Source: Methylorubrum sp. B1-46
GTDB taxonomy: Bacteria > Pseudomonadota > Alphaproteobacteria > Rhizobiales > Beijerinckiaceae
Reading direction: 5' to 3'
DNA length: 64,000 nt
Assembly (NCBI RefSeq): GCF_021117295.1
Contig: NZ_CP088247.1
Location: forward strand, 186,001 to 250,000
The notes beneath the pieces are model-generated. The model did not search any database. It was not told where the DNA came from and saw nothing but the letters and a program-made list of their open reading frames with translations. Of the stretch, positions 37,278 through 45,965 are shown in pieces. Position numbers and translations under genes: made by a program. The first letter of the stretch is position 1, and the number at the start of each line of letters is the position of its first letter.

Positions 37278-37592
37278 ATGTATCACCAGCTCGCCACCCG
37301 GTTCGGCCGCAACTCCCATCAGATCTGCGGGCGCGAGCCGCTGGATAACGAGGCGCTTTATCGTCACGTCCCGTCGAACGGTTATTGCGAGAGCTTCAAC
37401 GGCAAACTGCGCGACGAGTGCCTGAGGCAGGAGATCTTCTACTCGCTCAAGGAAGCCCAGACTGTGATCGCCCTCTGGCAGACCACCTACAACCGTGTCC
37501 GACCGCACTCGTCCTTGGGCTACCGGCCGCCCGCGCCTGTCAGCTTTCCCGATCTGGCCTTCCGCCTACCCTTGGCAGCGGCCATGCAGTAG
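37278..37592 (+). pseudogene. DUF932-type N-terminus fused in frame to an IS3 OrfB C-terminus
   Basis: ATG 37278 has a good ribosome site (AGGAGAAAG). The first 32 residues (MYHQLATRFGRNSHQICGRE) look like the start of plasmid-type DUF932 proteins. At HVPSNGYCESFNGKLRDECL the sequence becomes the C-terminal catalytic region of an IS3-family OrfB (TVIALWQTTYNRVRPHSSLG), ending at 37592. Both parts are in one frame, giving a 104-residue chimera that is probably non-functional. It marks an IS3 insertion followed by deletion. Confidence 0.6.
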
Positions 37593-37596
37593 CCTC

Positions 37597-38052
37597 TCAC
37601 TCGGCTCGGTCCAAAATACCGGTCAGGTCAATCAAGGCTTGGAGGTCGTCCTGCGGATAGCTCGCCACGTCTCCGCGGCTAGGGTCCCCGATCTCGAGGA
37701 TGAGGCAGTCGCGATCGGTGCGGTTCTCGAGATGGTGGGCCGTCCCATTTGCAGGGAAGCCTGCCACCATGCCCGGCCGCAATTGCATCTCGTCGGCGTC
37801 CGTGAACAGCGTCGGCTCACCTTCGAGGATGTAGATGAGTTCGTCCTGGCGCGAGTGGCGGTGGTGGAGAGCCGACACCGCGCCTGGCCGCAGCCGTGTG
37901 AGGTTCACCCCGAAGTTCCTGAGGCCGAACAGGTCACCCAGCGGCTGCTTGATCCGTCCCTCCATTCGTGAGGTGAAGAGCTCGGGGTAGTTGCTCGGCT
38001 TGTCCCGGACCGGGGCATTGGCGGCGAAGATGGCCGGACAGTCGTTGGTCAT
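37597..38052 (-). CDS. Cupin domain protein
   Basis: A 151-residue single-domain cupin. ATG 38052 follows a GGAGG site and overlaps the hydrolase stop by ATGA. Metal-binding motifs are present: GAVSALHHRHSRQDELIYIL and VAGFPANGTAHHLENRTD. It probably binds a metal and acts on a small substrate together with the hydrolase and MFS protein. The last residues (LTGILDRAE) are read from the end of an IS3 remnant (cggtccaaaataccgg at 37610), so the native C-terminus may be replaced. Confidence 0.8.
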   Translation of the reverse strand: MTNDCPAIFAANAPVRDKPSNYPELFTSRMEGRIKQPLGDLFGLRNFGVNLTRLRPGAVSALHHRHSRQDELIYILEGEPTLFTDADEMQLRPGMVAGFPANGTAHHLENRTDRDCLILEIGDPSRGDVASYPQDDLQALIDLTGILDRAE

Positions 38053-39023
38053 CGCGAAGCCTCCGTGTCGCAGCGGCACGGAGGCGTGGCATGGACGACC
38101 GCTTCCGGCCAAGGATTTCTGCCGTCGCGCAGCCAGCCCAACGCGTTTGTCCAGAACGTGCCGCTCCAGCTGGCATGGAAAAGGCCGAAGTGGCCGATGC
38201 TCGCCGTCGCACCCAGCTCTGCCGGCGTCAGCTGGACCTGCGTCCGCGGACTGGAGGTGTAGTAGCCGAGTCCCCGACGGATCGCCGATGGCGTCCCGAA
38301 CTCGTCGTCCGTGGTTCCGACGGCCAGTATCGGAGCTCCGACGGCCGCTAAGCGGGCGAGGATCGCCTCACGCTGGCCCGGCGGATAGCTCAGCTCCATG
38401 CGGGCACGACGGAAACTCCACTCGTACGCCACGCCGGCTGGGAGATCTTCGAGCCAGCCGAGCCGGCGCCCCGGGAAGTAGCCCGCGAGGGCCGTCACGG
38501 CCGGCATCGCGAGATGCCACTTCGCCACCATGCGGAGCCGGCTGCCAGCGGCGTAGTCGGGCCAGTAGGCGAACTGGGCGCCGACGGTGAGGAAGCGGTC
38601 CACGCGGTCGGCGGCTTCCGCGAAGCCGGGAAGGAAGCCGCCGATGCTGTGTCCGACGACGGACAGCGGCCCGCCCCGGCATCCGTTCGCCCATCTGACG
38701 ACGGCATCGAAGTCCAGCTCGCCCCAATCCCGCCAGCGGATGCCGCGCGCCTTCAGGGTGGCCGGTCGAGATGCGCCGATTCCGCGGTAGTCGTAGGTCA
38801 GAACGTCGAAGCCGTGTCCGGCGAGGAAGCGTGCGTAGGCGTGATAGTAGCGCGCAAGGACCCCGGTGGCCGGATTGACGACGACTACGCCCGGGATCGG
38901 CTCCCGCCGCGGGTCGGCGCGCCAAAGGTGGCCGTGCAGCAGGTAGCCGTCCCGGCACCGGATCGCGACCGCCTCGGCGAGGACGCGTCCGACGGTGCCG
39001 GCGGCGTCGATCACCGGCGTCAT
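38049..39023 (-). CDS. Alpha/beta hydrolase
   Basis: A 324-residue hydrolase. ATG 39023 overlaps the MFS stop (ATGA). The oxyanion region GVVVVNPATGVLARYYHAYA, the D-Y-R-G strand DVLTYDYRGIGASRP, and the nucleophile elbow SVVGHSIGGFLPGF identify the fold. The elbow GHSIGG keeps the serine, and the final histidine is probably in SIGHFGLFHASW. Such proteins are serine esterases or peptidase-like enzymes. The overlapping genes suggest a joint pathway, perhaps uptake and breakdown of one ester-like compound, but the substrate is unknown. Confidence 0.88.
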   Translation of the reverse strand: MTPVIDAAGTVGRVLAEAVAIRCRDGYLLHGHLWRADPRREPIPGVVVVNPATGVLARYYHAYARFLAGHGFDVLTYDYRGIGASRPATLKARGIRWRDWGELDFDAVVRWANGCRGGPLSVVGHSIGGFLPGFAEAADRVDRFLTVGAQFAYWPDYAAGSRLRMVAKWHLAMPAVTALAGYFPGRRLGWLEDLPAGVAYEWSFRRARMELSYPPGQREAILARLAAVGAPILAVGTTDDEFGTPSAIRRGLGYYTSSPRTQVQLTPAELGATASIGHFGLFHASWSGTFWTNALGWLRDGRNPWPEAVVHATPPCRCDTEASR

Positions 39024-40270
39024 CACGCTCGCGCCGGCATGGGCGGCGTGGCGGGGACCGGCCGGTCGTCGATCGGGAAGTGAAGCAGGGCAGCGATCAG
39101 GCCCGCGAGAGCTGTGGCGGCCCAGACCGGGCCGTAGGAACCGGTCGCATCCAGTACGACCCCACCGAGCCACGCGCCGAGGAACGATCCGATCTGGTGG
39201 CTCAAGAAGACGATGCCGAAGAGCGTGCCGAGATGGCGGACTCCGAACACCTTCGCCACGAGACCGCTCGTCAGCGGGACGGTGCCGAGCCAGGTCAGGC
39301 CCATGGCAGCAGCGAAGAGCAAGACGACGGCTTCGGACTTGGGCGCAAGGGCGAAGGCACCGATCACGGCACCGCGGATCAGGTAGAGCCATCCGAGGAC
39401 GTGCTGCTGACGGAAGCGGTCGCCGAGCCAGCCGCAGCCCCAGCTTCCCGCCATGTTGAAGAGGCCGATCAGGGCGAGCGCCGTCGCGCTCAGACCCGCC
39501 GGCATGTGGCAGAGGGAGAGGTAGCCCGGCAGGTGCGTCGCGATGAAGGCGAGCTGGAAGCCGCAGGTGAAGAAGCCGAGCGTGAGAAGCTGGTAGCCGG
39601 GGTTTCGGCAGGCCTGCACGAGCACGTCGGACAGATGGCCGTCCGTCGCCTCGACGTCGGCCGCCGATCGACGGCCGCCGCGGCCGAGCCAGACGCCGAG
39701 GGGGGCGACCGCGAGGATGATGCCGGCAAGGGCGAGAAGGGCTGCCGTCATGCCTGCGGCCGACGTCATCGTCTCGGCGAAGGGCACGAGCAGAACCTGA
39801 CCCACCGAGCCGCCCGCGCTCGCCAATCCCAATGCCGAGCTTCGCTCCGCGGGCGAAGCCGCCTGCCCGACCGCCGTCAGCACGACCCCGAAGCTCGTGC
39901 AGCTGATGCCGATGCCGACCATCAGACCCATCCCCAGCAGCAGCATCGGGCCCGACGGCGCTAGGGCGGCGAGCGCGAGGCCGCCCGCGAAGACGAGGGC
40001 GCCGAGGGCGACGACCGGTGCGACGCCGTAGCGGTCCGCCGCCGCCCCCGCAAAGGGCTGGGCGAAACCCCAGACGAGATTGTGGAGAGCGATTGCGAGG
40101 GCGACCGTCGCCACCGGGATCCCTTGGTCGAAAGAGAAAGGCCCGAGGAACAAGCCGAAGGTCTGCCGGATCCCCATCGCGCCGCTCAGAACCAGGGCTG
40201 CGGCCGCCACGACGAGCCTCGTGCTTCGCCTGCGTCTCGGTGACATCCACCTGCTTGGAAACTCTGCCAT
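39023..40270 (-). CDS. MFS transporter
   Basis: A 415-residue major facilitator with about 12 membrane segments. ATG 40270 follows a GGAGGAG site; the upstream extension of the frame has no conserved sequence. The region FAQPFAGAAADRYGVAPVVA carries the typical loop 2-3 signature (G-x-x-x-D-R-x-G). Overall it resembles the oxalate/formate antiporter-like group. It is first in an overlapping three-gene unit with a hydrolase and a cupin and is probably controlled by the LysR gene upstream. Confidence 0.9.
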   Translation of the reverse strand: MAEFPSRWMSPRRRRSTRLVVAAAALVLSGAMGIRQTFGLFLGPFSFDQGIPVATVALAIALHNLVWGFAQPFAGAAADRYGVAPVVALGALVFAGGLALAALAPSGPMLLLGMGLMVGIGISCTSFGVVLTAVGQAASPAERSSALGLASAGGSVGQVLLVPFAETMTSAAGMTAALLALAGIILAVAPLGVWLGRGGRRSAADVEATDGHLSDVLVQACRNPGYQLLTLGFFTCGFQLAFIATHLPGYLSLCHMPAGLSATALALIGLFNMAGSWGCGWLGDRFRQQHVLGWLYLIRGAVIGAFALAPKSEAVVLLFAAAMGLTWLGTVPLTSGLVAKVFGVRHLGTLFGIVFLSHQIGSFLGAWLGGVVLDATGSYGPVWAATALAGLIAALLHFPIDDRPVPATPPMPARA

Positions 40271-40393
40271 CGGACGGCTCCTCCGGCGGGAAAGGTCGCA
40301 AGCGGGTGCCGGCGCGGCAAACGAGAAGATTTCCACCACCGATGAGCAACGTTCACGAGGGGGCGGAGCCTCGTCGCGGCAGCCGGGCCGAGC

Positions 40394-41332
40394 TTAGCCG
40401 ACGGAGGGATGCGCGGCCGGAGACGAGTGCTCAGCTTGATCCGACGCGAAGGCTTCGGCCTTCGCCAGCAGCCAGTCCTTGAAACTGCGGAGATCCTGGT
40501 CATGCTCGACCCTGTCCGAGCTGACGAGCCAATAGGTCGTCGCGGCTGGGACGGCCTTCCCGACTTTGACGAGTATCCCGTCACGAAGTTCGCGCTCCAT
40601 GAGCGCAGTTCGCCCGAGGCTAACGCCCAGGCCCGCGGCAGCCGCCTCGAGCGAAAGCTGAATTGTATCGAAGTGCATGGTTCCGTTCGGGGAGAGCTCG
40701 GCTGCTCCCGAGGCGTCGAGCCAAGCCTGCCAGTCCTCGCTGAGGGAGTTGACGTGGAGTGTCGTGGCGCGGGCCAAGTCGATCCCGTCTTCCGTATCGG
40801 CGACGGCTTCGCGATAGCGTGGGCTGCAGACGGGAACCAGCCATTCTCCGAACAAGCGCGTCCAGTGCCTTGTCGAAACCGGGATACGACTCATGCGAAT
40901 GGCGAAGTCGAAGCCGTCGACGGGAAAGCCGACCTGTCGGTGCGAGGTGTCCATCGTGATCGCGATCCTGGGATACCTAGACCGGAACTCATAGAGCCGC
41001 GGCAAAAGCCACCGCGAGGCGACGGTCGGCGCAGAGCTGATCGCGATGGATCTGCCGGAATGCGGAGTCGGCAGTCGCTTTGTCCCGACGATGATGAGCG
41101 ACAAGGCCTCGGACACATAGGTGAGGTAGTCTGCCCCTTCACGTGTCAGCGAGAGCTTGCCCGCCTCCCGCAGGAACAGCTTGACGCCCAGAGAGTCTTC
41201 CAGGCCGACGATGCCATGGCTGACGGCGCTTGGCGTCACGTTCAGTTCGGCCGCTGCCCGCGTGAAACTCAGATGGCGACCGGCGGCATCGAATAGCCTG
41301 AGGGTCGAGAGCGGTGGGGTACGTATTCGCAT
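40394..41332 (-). CDS. LysR-family regulator (GcvA-like)
   Basis: A 312-residue regulator with an N-terminal winged helix (LSTLRLFDAAGRHLSFTRAA, ELNVTPSAVSHGIVGLEDSL) and a GcvA-type ligand-binding domain (ISSAPTVASRWLLPRLYEFR, FDFAIRMSRIPVSTRHWTRL). The gene is on the same strand as, and 123 bases upstream of, the MFS gene. Its location suggests that it controls the MFS-hydrolase-cupin unit. The ligand is unknown. Confidence 0.9.
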   Translation of the reverse strand: MRIRTPPLSTLRLFDAAGRHLSFTRAAAELNVTPSAVSHGIVGLEDSLGVKLFLREAGKLSLTREGADYLTYVSEALSLIIVGTKRLPTPHSGRSIAISSAPTVASRWLLPRLYEFRSRYPRIAITMDTSHRQVGFPVDGFDFAIRMSRIPVSTRHWTRLFGEWLVPVCSPRYREAVADTEDGIDLARATTLHVNSLSEDWQAWLDASGAAELSPNGTMHFDTIQLSLEAAAAGLGVSLGRTALMERELRDGILVKVGKAVPAATTYWLVSSDRVEHDQDLRSFKDWLLAKAEAFASDQAEHSSPAAHPSVG

Positions 41333-41658
41333 ACGTCCTCCGGGGCGGCGTGAGACGAGCTAAGCGTAGCAGGTGTTCAGCTTCCGACACCAGCCTCGAA
41401 GAGGCACCGCGCGCTTGGGTCTGTTATCTGGCGGGCGCCCGACCTGCTCTAGCTGCGTCGGAAGCTGTGGTCGGCGGATCGGGTCAGGGGCATGCAGCGG
41501 GAGGGCTCGCGCAAGTCGGGAAACGATCTGAATCGGGAGGCGGGTCAAGTCTCAAGAAGATAGGCCCTCGCGTCCGCCTCGGCGTTCGGCCGTGGGACGA
41601 GGCCGCGCAATCGCCGTCCAGGCCTCGCGCGTGCCGCCCCGTGCGAAAGAAGGCCGCC
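41333..41658. other. Non-coding stretch between lysR and hipA
   Basis: 326 bases upstream of lysR and downstream of hipA (both on the minus strand). The open frames are short and arginine-rich. No RNA gene, hairpin terminator or repeat stands out. It must hold the lysR promoter. Confidence 0.4.
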
Positions 41659-42972
41659 TCATTTGTCCGGCAGGGCGAGCCGCAGCGACTTCGCCACCTG
41701 CTCCCGGTGGAAATCGGACACGCCGGCCTCTGCGGCGAATTCCGGCCATCGCCGGACCGCCTGCACGACCTCGTCGAAGATGGCCACCGCGCGGCCGCGC
41801 CTCAGGGATACACGGCGCCCGGTCTCTCGGAAGTCTTCGACGGCGAAGCCGTCCCACTTGCCGTTGACCGACATCTGGTGCTTCGAGGTCCAGTCCCCGA
41901 GCGGGTTGTACGACCACGTGATGTCGTAGGCTGGGGACAGGCTCCACGTGCCGTCTCGATCCATCAGGAAGGCGATGTTCTTGACGTGGTCGTCCTGGTT
42001 ACGCCCGACGACGTTGAAGGCCATCCGGCGGAATTGCTCCTCGACCGCGTCCATGCCGAGATCGAGTTGTCGGATGGCGAGGAACGCTTGGTCGTAGGAG
42101 TGCGTGCGCGGCTGGTTGAAGTCGAGGTGCGCCAACGCCGCCAGCGACTGCATGTGCAGCTTGCCGCCGCCGTCCTCCCGGTCGAAGCGGCGGGTCATGA
42201 AGTGCCGCCGTCCGTTCTCCTCGAGGATGCGGGTGTCGCCCATGGCGACGCCCGCCGCCTGGGCCATCAACGAGTAGGCGTACTCGATGGCCCCGTAGCC
42301 TTGCGGGTCGCGCAGGTCCTTGTCGCCGTTGCCGGCCACACCGTCGAACTTCAGGAGCCAGTAGCCGAAGCCCGGCTCGGCCACGGCTTGGCCCGATCGC
42401 ACTTCGTTCGTGTCCGGGTTCCAGGCAATGACCGCCTTGGCCCGGGCTCCGCCGGCCGAGGTCCCGATGAGCAGGATCTCGCGCAGCGCGGCCTCGCGCG
42501 ACCCTTCCGCGAACGATTGGGCCAGAGCCGCGCGATTGGAGAGCACGTCGGAGGCGAGCTGGACGAGCGCATCGAGGTGGACGGTCTGCGACTTGCCTGA
42601 AGAGGGTCCCTTCACAGGCGCGAACTCCAGGGCGCCCATGCCGCGGGTTCCGATGTAGCAGAGGCGCTCGACGGCGTCGAAGCTTTCCGGGGCGCGGCCC
42701 TGCGAGGCGAGCCACGCGTCGATGACGGCGTTGCCGTACTTATCGGGCAGGCTGTCCGCGAGCATGCCCGGCAGCCCGTGGAATGCCTTCCGGTCGAGTT
42801 CGGGAAACGAGAACGGCGCCTCCCCGCGCGGCATCTTGAATGGGGAGAGCTCGACGTCGATTGGAGCGGCGACGAAGTCGGGGTCGTACTGGAAGGCGGC
42901 GACGCCACCTTGGGCGTCGAGCGAGACGGCACCGATGTCGGTGCCCCAGAGGCGGACGGTGGCGACGGTCAC
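41659..42972 (-). CDS. hipA: HipA-family serine/threonine kinase toxin
   Basis: A 437-residue HipA-type protein. GTG 42972 gives a GTGA overlap with the hipB stop. Motifs include LPDKYGNAVIDAW, the ATP-site loop GTSAGGARAKAVIAWN, the catalytic NVVGRNQDDHVKNIAFLMD (with the D and N of the kinase core) and the metal-binding SPAYDITWSY. HipA toxins phosphorylate a tRNA synthetase or other target and induce dormancy. The YWLLKFDG stretch binds nucleotide. All main kinase residues are present, so the toxin is probably functional. Confidence 0.92.
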   Translation of the reverse strand: MTVATVRLWGTDIGAVSLDAQGGVAAFQYDPDFVAAPIDVELSPFKMPRGEAPFSFPELDRKAFHGLPGMLADSLPDKYGNAVIDAWLASQGRAPESFDAVERLCYIGTRGMGALEFAPVKGPSSGKSQTVHLDALVQLASDVLSNRAALAQSFAEGSREAALREILLIGTSAGGARAKAVIAWNPDTNEVRSGQAVAEPGFGYWLLKFDGVAGNGDKDLRDPQGYGAIEYAYSLMAQAAGVAMGDTRILEENGRRHFMTRRFDREDGGGKLHMQSLAALAHLDFNQPRTHSYDQAFLAIRQLDLGMDAVEEQFRRMAFNVVGRNQDDHVKNIAFLMDRDGTWSLSPAYDITWSYNPLGDWTSKHQMSVNGKWDGFAVEDFRETGRRVSLRRGRAVAIFDEVVQAVRRWPEFAAEAGVSDFHREQVAKSLRLALPDK

Positions 42973-43394
42973 CGCGCGTCGCCCCAGGACCACGCCTTGC
43001 CGGAGCCCTTGGCCGCCGTCTTGGTGCGCGAGGCGACCCGGGGCTTACCGGCGCCCACGGCGGCCGCCCCCCCCTTGGCCACCGCCTTGGCCGCGGTGCC
43101 GGACGCGCGTTTGCGCTGGCGCCCTTGGAGCTTGGCCTGCTGGATCGGGCTCGGGCCGACCTCGGGCACGAGCCGGTCGAGGCCGTCGAACAGGTCGAGG
43201 GCGCGGATCACCTTGACCACGTTCGCGAACTGGCTCGACCCGCCCTCCTCAAGGCGCTCGATCGTCCTCTTGGACACGCCCGCCCGAGCGGCCAGCTCGG
43301 CCTGAGTGAGGTTCCGCTGCAGGCGCCTCTGCATGAACCGATTGCCGATCTCGCCGAGCGTGGCATCGTCGGTCAGGAGGGGGGATAGATGCAT
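42969..43394 (-). CDS. hipB: HipB-family antitoxin with XRE domain and long basic tail
   Basis: A 141-residue antitoxin. Residues 13-75 form an XRE helix-turn-helix (NRFMQRRLQRNLTQAELAAR, VSKRTIERLEEGGSSQFANV). The C-terminal 50 residues are lysine/alanine-rich and disordered-looking (RASGTAAKAVAKGGAAAVGA), longer than usual for HipB. It binds HipA and represses the operon by binding palindromes upstream; three such palindromes are present at 43437-43532. Confidence 0.88.
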   Translation of the reverse strand: MHLSPLLTDDATLGEIGNRFMQRRLQRNLTQAELAARAGVSKRTIERLEEGGSSQFANVVKVIRALDLFDGLDRLVPEVGPSPIQQAKLQGRQRKRASGTAAKAVAKGGAAAVGAGKPRVASRTKTAAKGSGKAWSWGDAR

Positions 43395-43436
43395 GACTCG
43401 TCACATCCGGCGAATTGGTGGAGGAAACACAGATAA

Positions 43437-43532
43437 TTCGCCTCTTATGACGATTCAATGCCGATACGGGATTATTCGCCTAGAATGGCGAGTTATCCCA
43501 CTAAACGGGCACATCTCGCCTTATATGGCGAA
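43437..43532 (-). promoter_or_regulatory. Three operator-like palindromes upstream of hipBA
   Basis: The pattern TCGCC-N6-GGCGA occurs three times: TTCGCC-TCTTAT-GACGAT at 43437-43454, TTCGCC-TAGAAT-GGCGAG at 43475-43492 and CTCGCC-TTATAT-GGCGAA at 43515-43532. The centres are 38 and 40 bases apart. They lie 43-138 bases before the hipB start, with AT-rich spacers. This is how HipB-type autoregulators arrange their sites. Confidence 0.75.
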
Positions 43533-43846
43533 TTCCCGGATGGTGCGAGGATTGTACGTGAGGGGTGAGATCGAGGCGCAGACCGGGGCCGCCCATGGAT
43601 GGCTCACTCCCGCCCCGGAAGTGCAGACCGAGCAGGTACCCAACCTCAAGGGCGGCCGGAAGCGCGATCACCGGAGCCTCTTCCACATGGCCCCGCAACG
43701 CCGCGCTGGCAGGCATCGTCGGTACCCGGCAGCCGCTCCCGGCTGCTGCGCAGGCAAACCTGCGCCTCCTTGGCAGACGTGGTCAAGTCGCGTCGGGACA
43801 AGGCCTCTCGTACACCGTCCTCACACGGAGGCACTGAAAGCGTTCG

Positions 43847-43963
43847 CTATGGGCTGGGCCATTTCGCGACCTGCTCGCGCATGTAGGCTTGTGGACTGCA
43901 CCCGAACTGGGTGCGGAAGGCGTACACGAACGCTGACGTCGACCCGTAGCCGAGTTGCAGCGT
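43847..43963 (-). pseudogene. AraC-family C-terminal fragment
   Basis: A minus-strand frame of about 38 codons reads TLQLGYGSTSAFVYAFRTQF and GCSPQAYMREQVAKWPSP, the second helix-turn-helix of AraC/XylS regulators, and is preceded by a stop. The rest of the gene is missing. Apart from this fragment, 43533-44083 shows no gene. Confidence 0.65.
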
Positions 43964-44083
43964 TCACGCTGAAGGGCAGGTGCCAGACGGCCCGAGACGC
44001 GAAAAGCCCCGCCCAGCCGAAGCCGGACGGGGCCATGTCACTGAGCATCTACGCCGGCAAAGGTCAGAGATCGGCGAGCTTCT

Positions 44084-44392
44084 TCAGGCGCACCGATATC
44101 GGACGCCCCCAACAGTCAGGCTGAACTGATGGCCGTCGAGCGCCGAGGCGGGGACATTGAAGGGAACGTCCACAGACTGCCCGGCCCCGACCTGTGCACC
44201 GGATGCGAGCGTGCCACCACCGGGAACGCTGACCTTGATGGAGCCGACAAACTTACCGTCCTTTTCCTCGTAGGTGCCACGTAGTTGCCCGCCTCCATTG
44301 TCCAGGCCAGCAATCTTGCCGTTGACGATTGCAGCAGCGCCCGAGTACGAGCCGCCGCCACCCGAGATATCGGTGCGGAAAAAACCAGTCAT
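44084..44392 (-). CDS. Small GrlR-like beta-rich protein
   Basis: A 102-residue soluble protein starting at ATG 44392 with a GGAG site 8 bases upstream. The glycine-rich beta pattern (GGGGSYSGAAAIVNGKIAGL, GGGQLRGTYEEKDGKFVGSI, LDGHQFSLTVGGVRY) resembles the GrlR/T3SS-regulator-like lipocalin fold found as orphan genes in many Alphaproteobacteria. Function is unknown. Confidence 0.65.
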   Translation of the reverse strand: MTGFFRTDISGGGGSYSGAAAIVNGKIAGLDNGGGQLRGTYEEKDGKFVGSIKVSVPGGGTLASGAQVGAGQSVDVPFNVPASALDGHQFSLTVGGVRYRCA

Positions 44393-44569
44393 GCTTTGCT
44401 CCAGCTTAACAACTATGAAATAAGACGAACGCAAGCTCACACAAGAGGTGGCAGTGTGCTGCTTTCGACAACATTACTATTGACTGCACGAACTTGTTAC
44501 GCTTCAGGCTGATTCGAAGCCGACCGTTCAATCCCGTCCGCCCTTGCAATCTGCGCGTCGCCACCATGC

Positions 44570-44773
44570 CTCACGCCCACGGCGAGGGTGTCGTTCTGCG
44601 CGTCCTCGACCGCTCCGCCGTCGCGCTTGAGTTCGAAGCACTCGGGCTATCGACTCTGTCGTCGCTGCCCTGCGTCGAGCACTCTCGGCCCCCATGGCCT
44701 GATCCTCGTCACCGGTCCGACCGGATCGGGTAAGACCACCACGCTTTACGCCGCCCTCAAGGAACTCACCTAG
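44570..44773 (+). pseudogene. Type II secretion ATPase GspE fragment
   Basis: Two frames together recall part of a GspE/PulE ATPase: [20 protein letters not shown] in one and [20 protein letters not shown] (Walker A) ending ALKELT and a TAG in another. Both flanks of the domain are missing. It is a short decayed fragment. Confidence 0.6.
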
Positions 44774-44951
44774 GGTACGCGCTGGCTGCGCAATGCGGGG
44801 TCTGGCCCGTTCAAACCGCTAACGCGTTCTCACCGAAAGGAACACGTAGAACTTCCACCGGGGGCTGACCGGCCAACCACGGTAAGCGCAAAGTCAGCTC
44901 AATGTAATAGGAAAACCATCATATGCAGGGGCTTCTTTTTTAGGCAGAAAT

Positions 44952-45149
44952 TCAACCTAAAGTAGTCAGTGATTGATACGGCCTTACGGCTCGCAAGCCT
45001 GCTTCTTGTATGGGAGTAACCTGCACCCCGATCGCTCGCATGTGGGCTTGAGCCACCCCGCAAGCAACATAACATTCTGATAAATATTGGCTTATTTGCG
45101 GGACGTTCTTTGATTTCAACATGGTGTTTAAGGCAGGAGTAAGCGGCAC
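44952..45149 (-). CDS. Possible small hypothetical protein in an AT-richer stretch
   Basis: The interval 44790-45275 is visibly less GC-rich than its neighbours. A 65-codon minus-strand frame from GTG 45149 (PLTPALNTMLKSKNVPQISQ, YVACGVAQAHMRAIGVQVTP) has natural composition but no clear ribosome site. A longer cysteine-rich frame overlaps it in another phase. Neither is recognised; at most one is real. Confidence 0.25.
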   Translation of the reverse strand: MPLTPALNTMLKSKNVPQISQYLSECYVACGVAQAHMRAIGVQVTPIQEAGLRAVRPYQSLTTLG

Positions 45150-45275
45150 TCACGCTGCCACAAACACCATTCAAGGCCCACAGAAGGGCACTCGAACAAG
45201 AGTTGCAATTTTCGTCTGCGGCGCTCATTTTGTTAGGACATAATACCGAACCTGACCGACGACCTGGAGGGTGCA

Positions 45276-45965
45276 ATGATGCAAGTTTCACTCGGCGATC
45301 GGCCCGCGGTGAAGCGTTCCTGGATTACTGCTCCGATCTCACCCGGCCTGCCCGTACCAGCTTCTACTAGCGACGCCGAAGCGATCTACCGCTTCCCATG
45401 TGGCTACCCCCACATCGTGAGTTTCAACGATGCAACGGGCGCGCTGGTGTACGCCGTGCGTATGCGTGGAGCAGATGGTCATCTCGGCATCGTGGGAGAT
45501 GAAACCGCCGACCTCCAGGCGGCCCAGGAGGCACTTAGCCTGCTGATGTCAGCTCTTCTTCAGTTCAAATACTCTTCAATGGACTACGATGTAGAGGAGA
45601 AGGCCGACGAGACGTTTCGAGCCGTGTGGTGGCCGGGCGGTGGAACCCTCCTGGAGCTTCCTGTTGAAACATGCACAGGCTGGCCGAAGGCTCATCTACA
45701 GAGTCTCGACTTCGAATTCTTGGAGACGATACCCCGAGGATTTCCAATCATACTTGCCGACGAAGAGGATGGCAAACGGTGGTACATCGAGTCCTACAGG
45801 GACCGGGACGGCAATCTATTTTGGAGTGATTGGGGGCATAGATGGACTGATGATTACGCCGAATGCGTTCGCCTCATCGAGGAGAAAGCCATCCGGCGCT
45901 TCTGCATGTGGGAAAAACATGTCTGGGCCGAGCTATCGCGGCCCGTCGTCGTTTTCGGCAGGTAG
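45276..45965 (+). CDS. Hypothetical protein
   Basis: A 229-residue soluble protein. The start MMQVSLGDRPAVKRSW follows GGAGG-like sequence (ctggagggtgca). It is rich in tryptophan and acidic residues (AVWWPGGGTLLELPVETCTG, WYIESYRDRDGNLFWSDWGH) and has no membrane segments. No family is recognised. It converges with the DUF4435 gene and overlaps its 3' end by about 33 bases, so one of the two ends may be misread or they are expressed under different conditions. Confidence 0.6.
   Translation: MMQVSLGDRPAVKRSWITAPISPGLPVPASTSDAEAIYRFPCGYPHIVSFNDATGALVYAVRMRGADGHLGIVGDETADLQAAQEALSLLMSALLQFKYSSMDYDVEEKADETFRAVWWPGGGTLLELPVETCTGWPKAHLQSLDFEFLETIPRGFPIILADEEDGKRWYIESYRDRDGNLFWSDWGHRWTDDYAECVRLIEEKAIRRFCMWEKHVWAELSRPVVVFGR

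Noticed and set aside
43306..44124. 272-codon plus-strand gene across the hipBA promoter
   Set aside because: It runs through hipB antisense, the operator palindromes and the AraC fragment, and has no natural composition.
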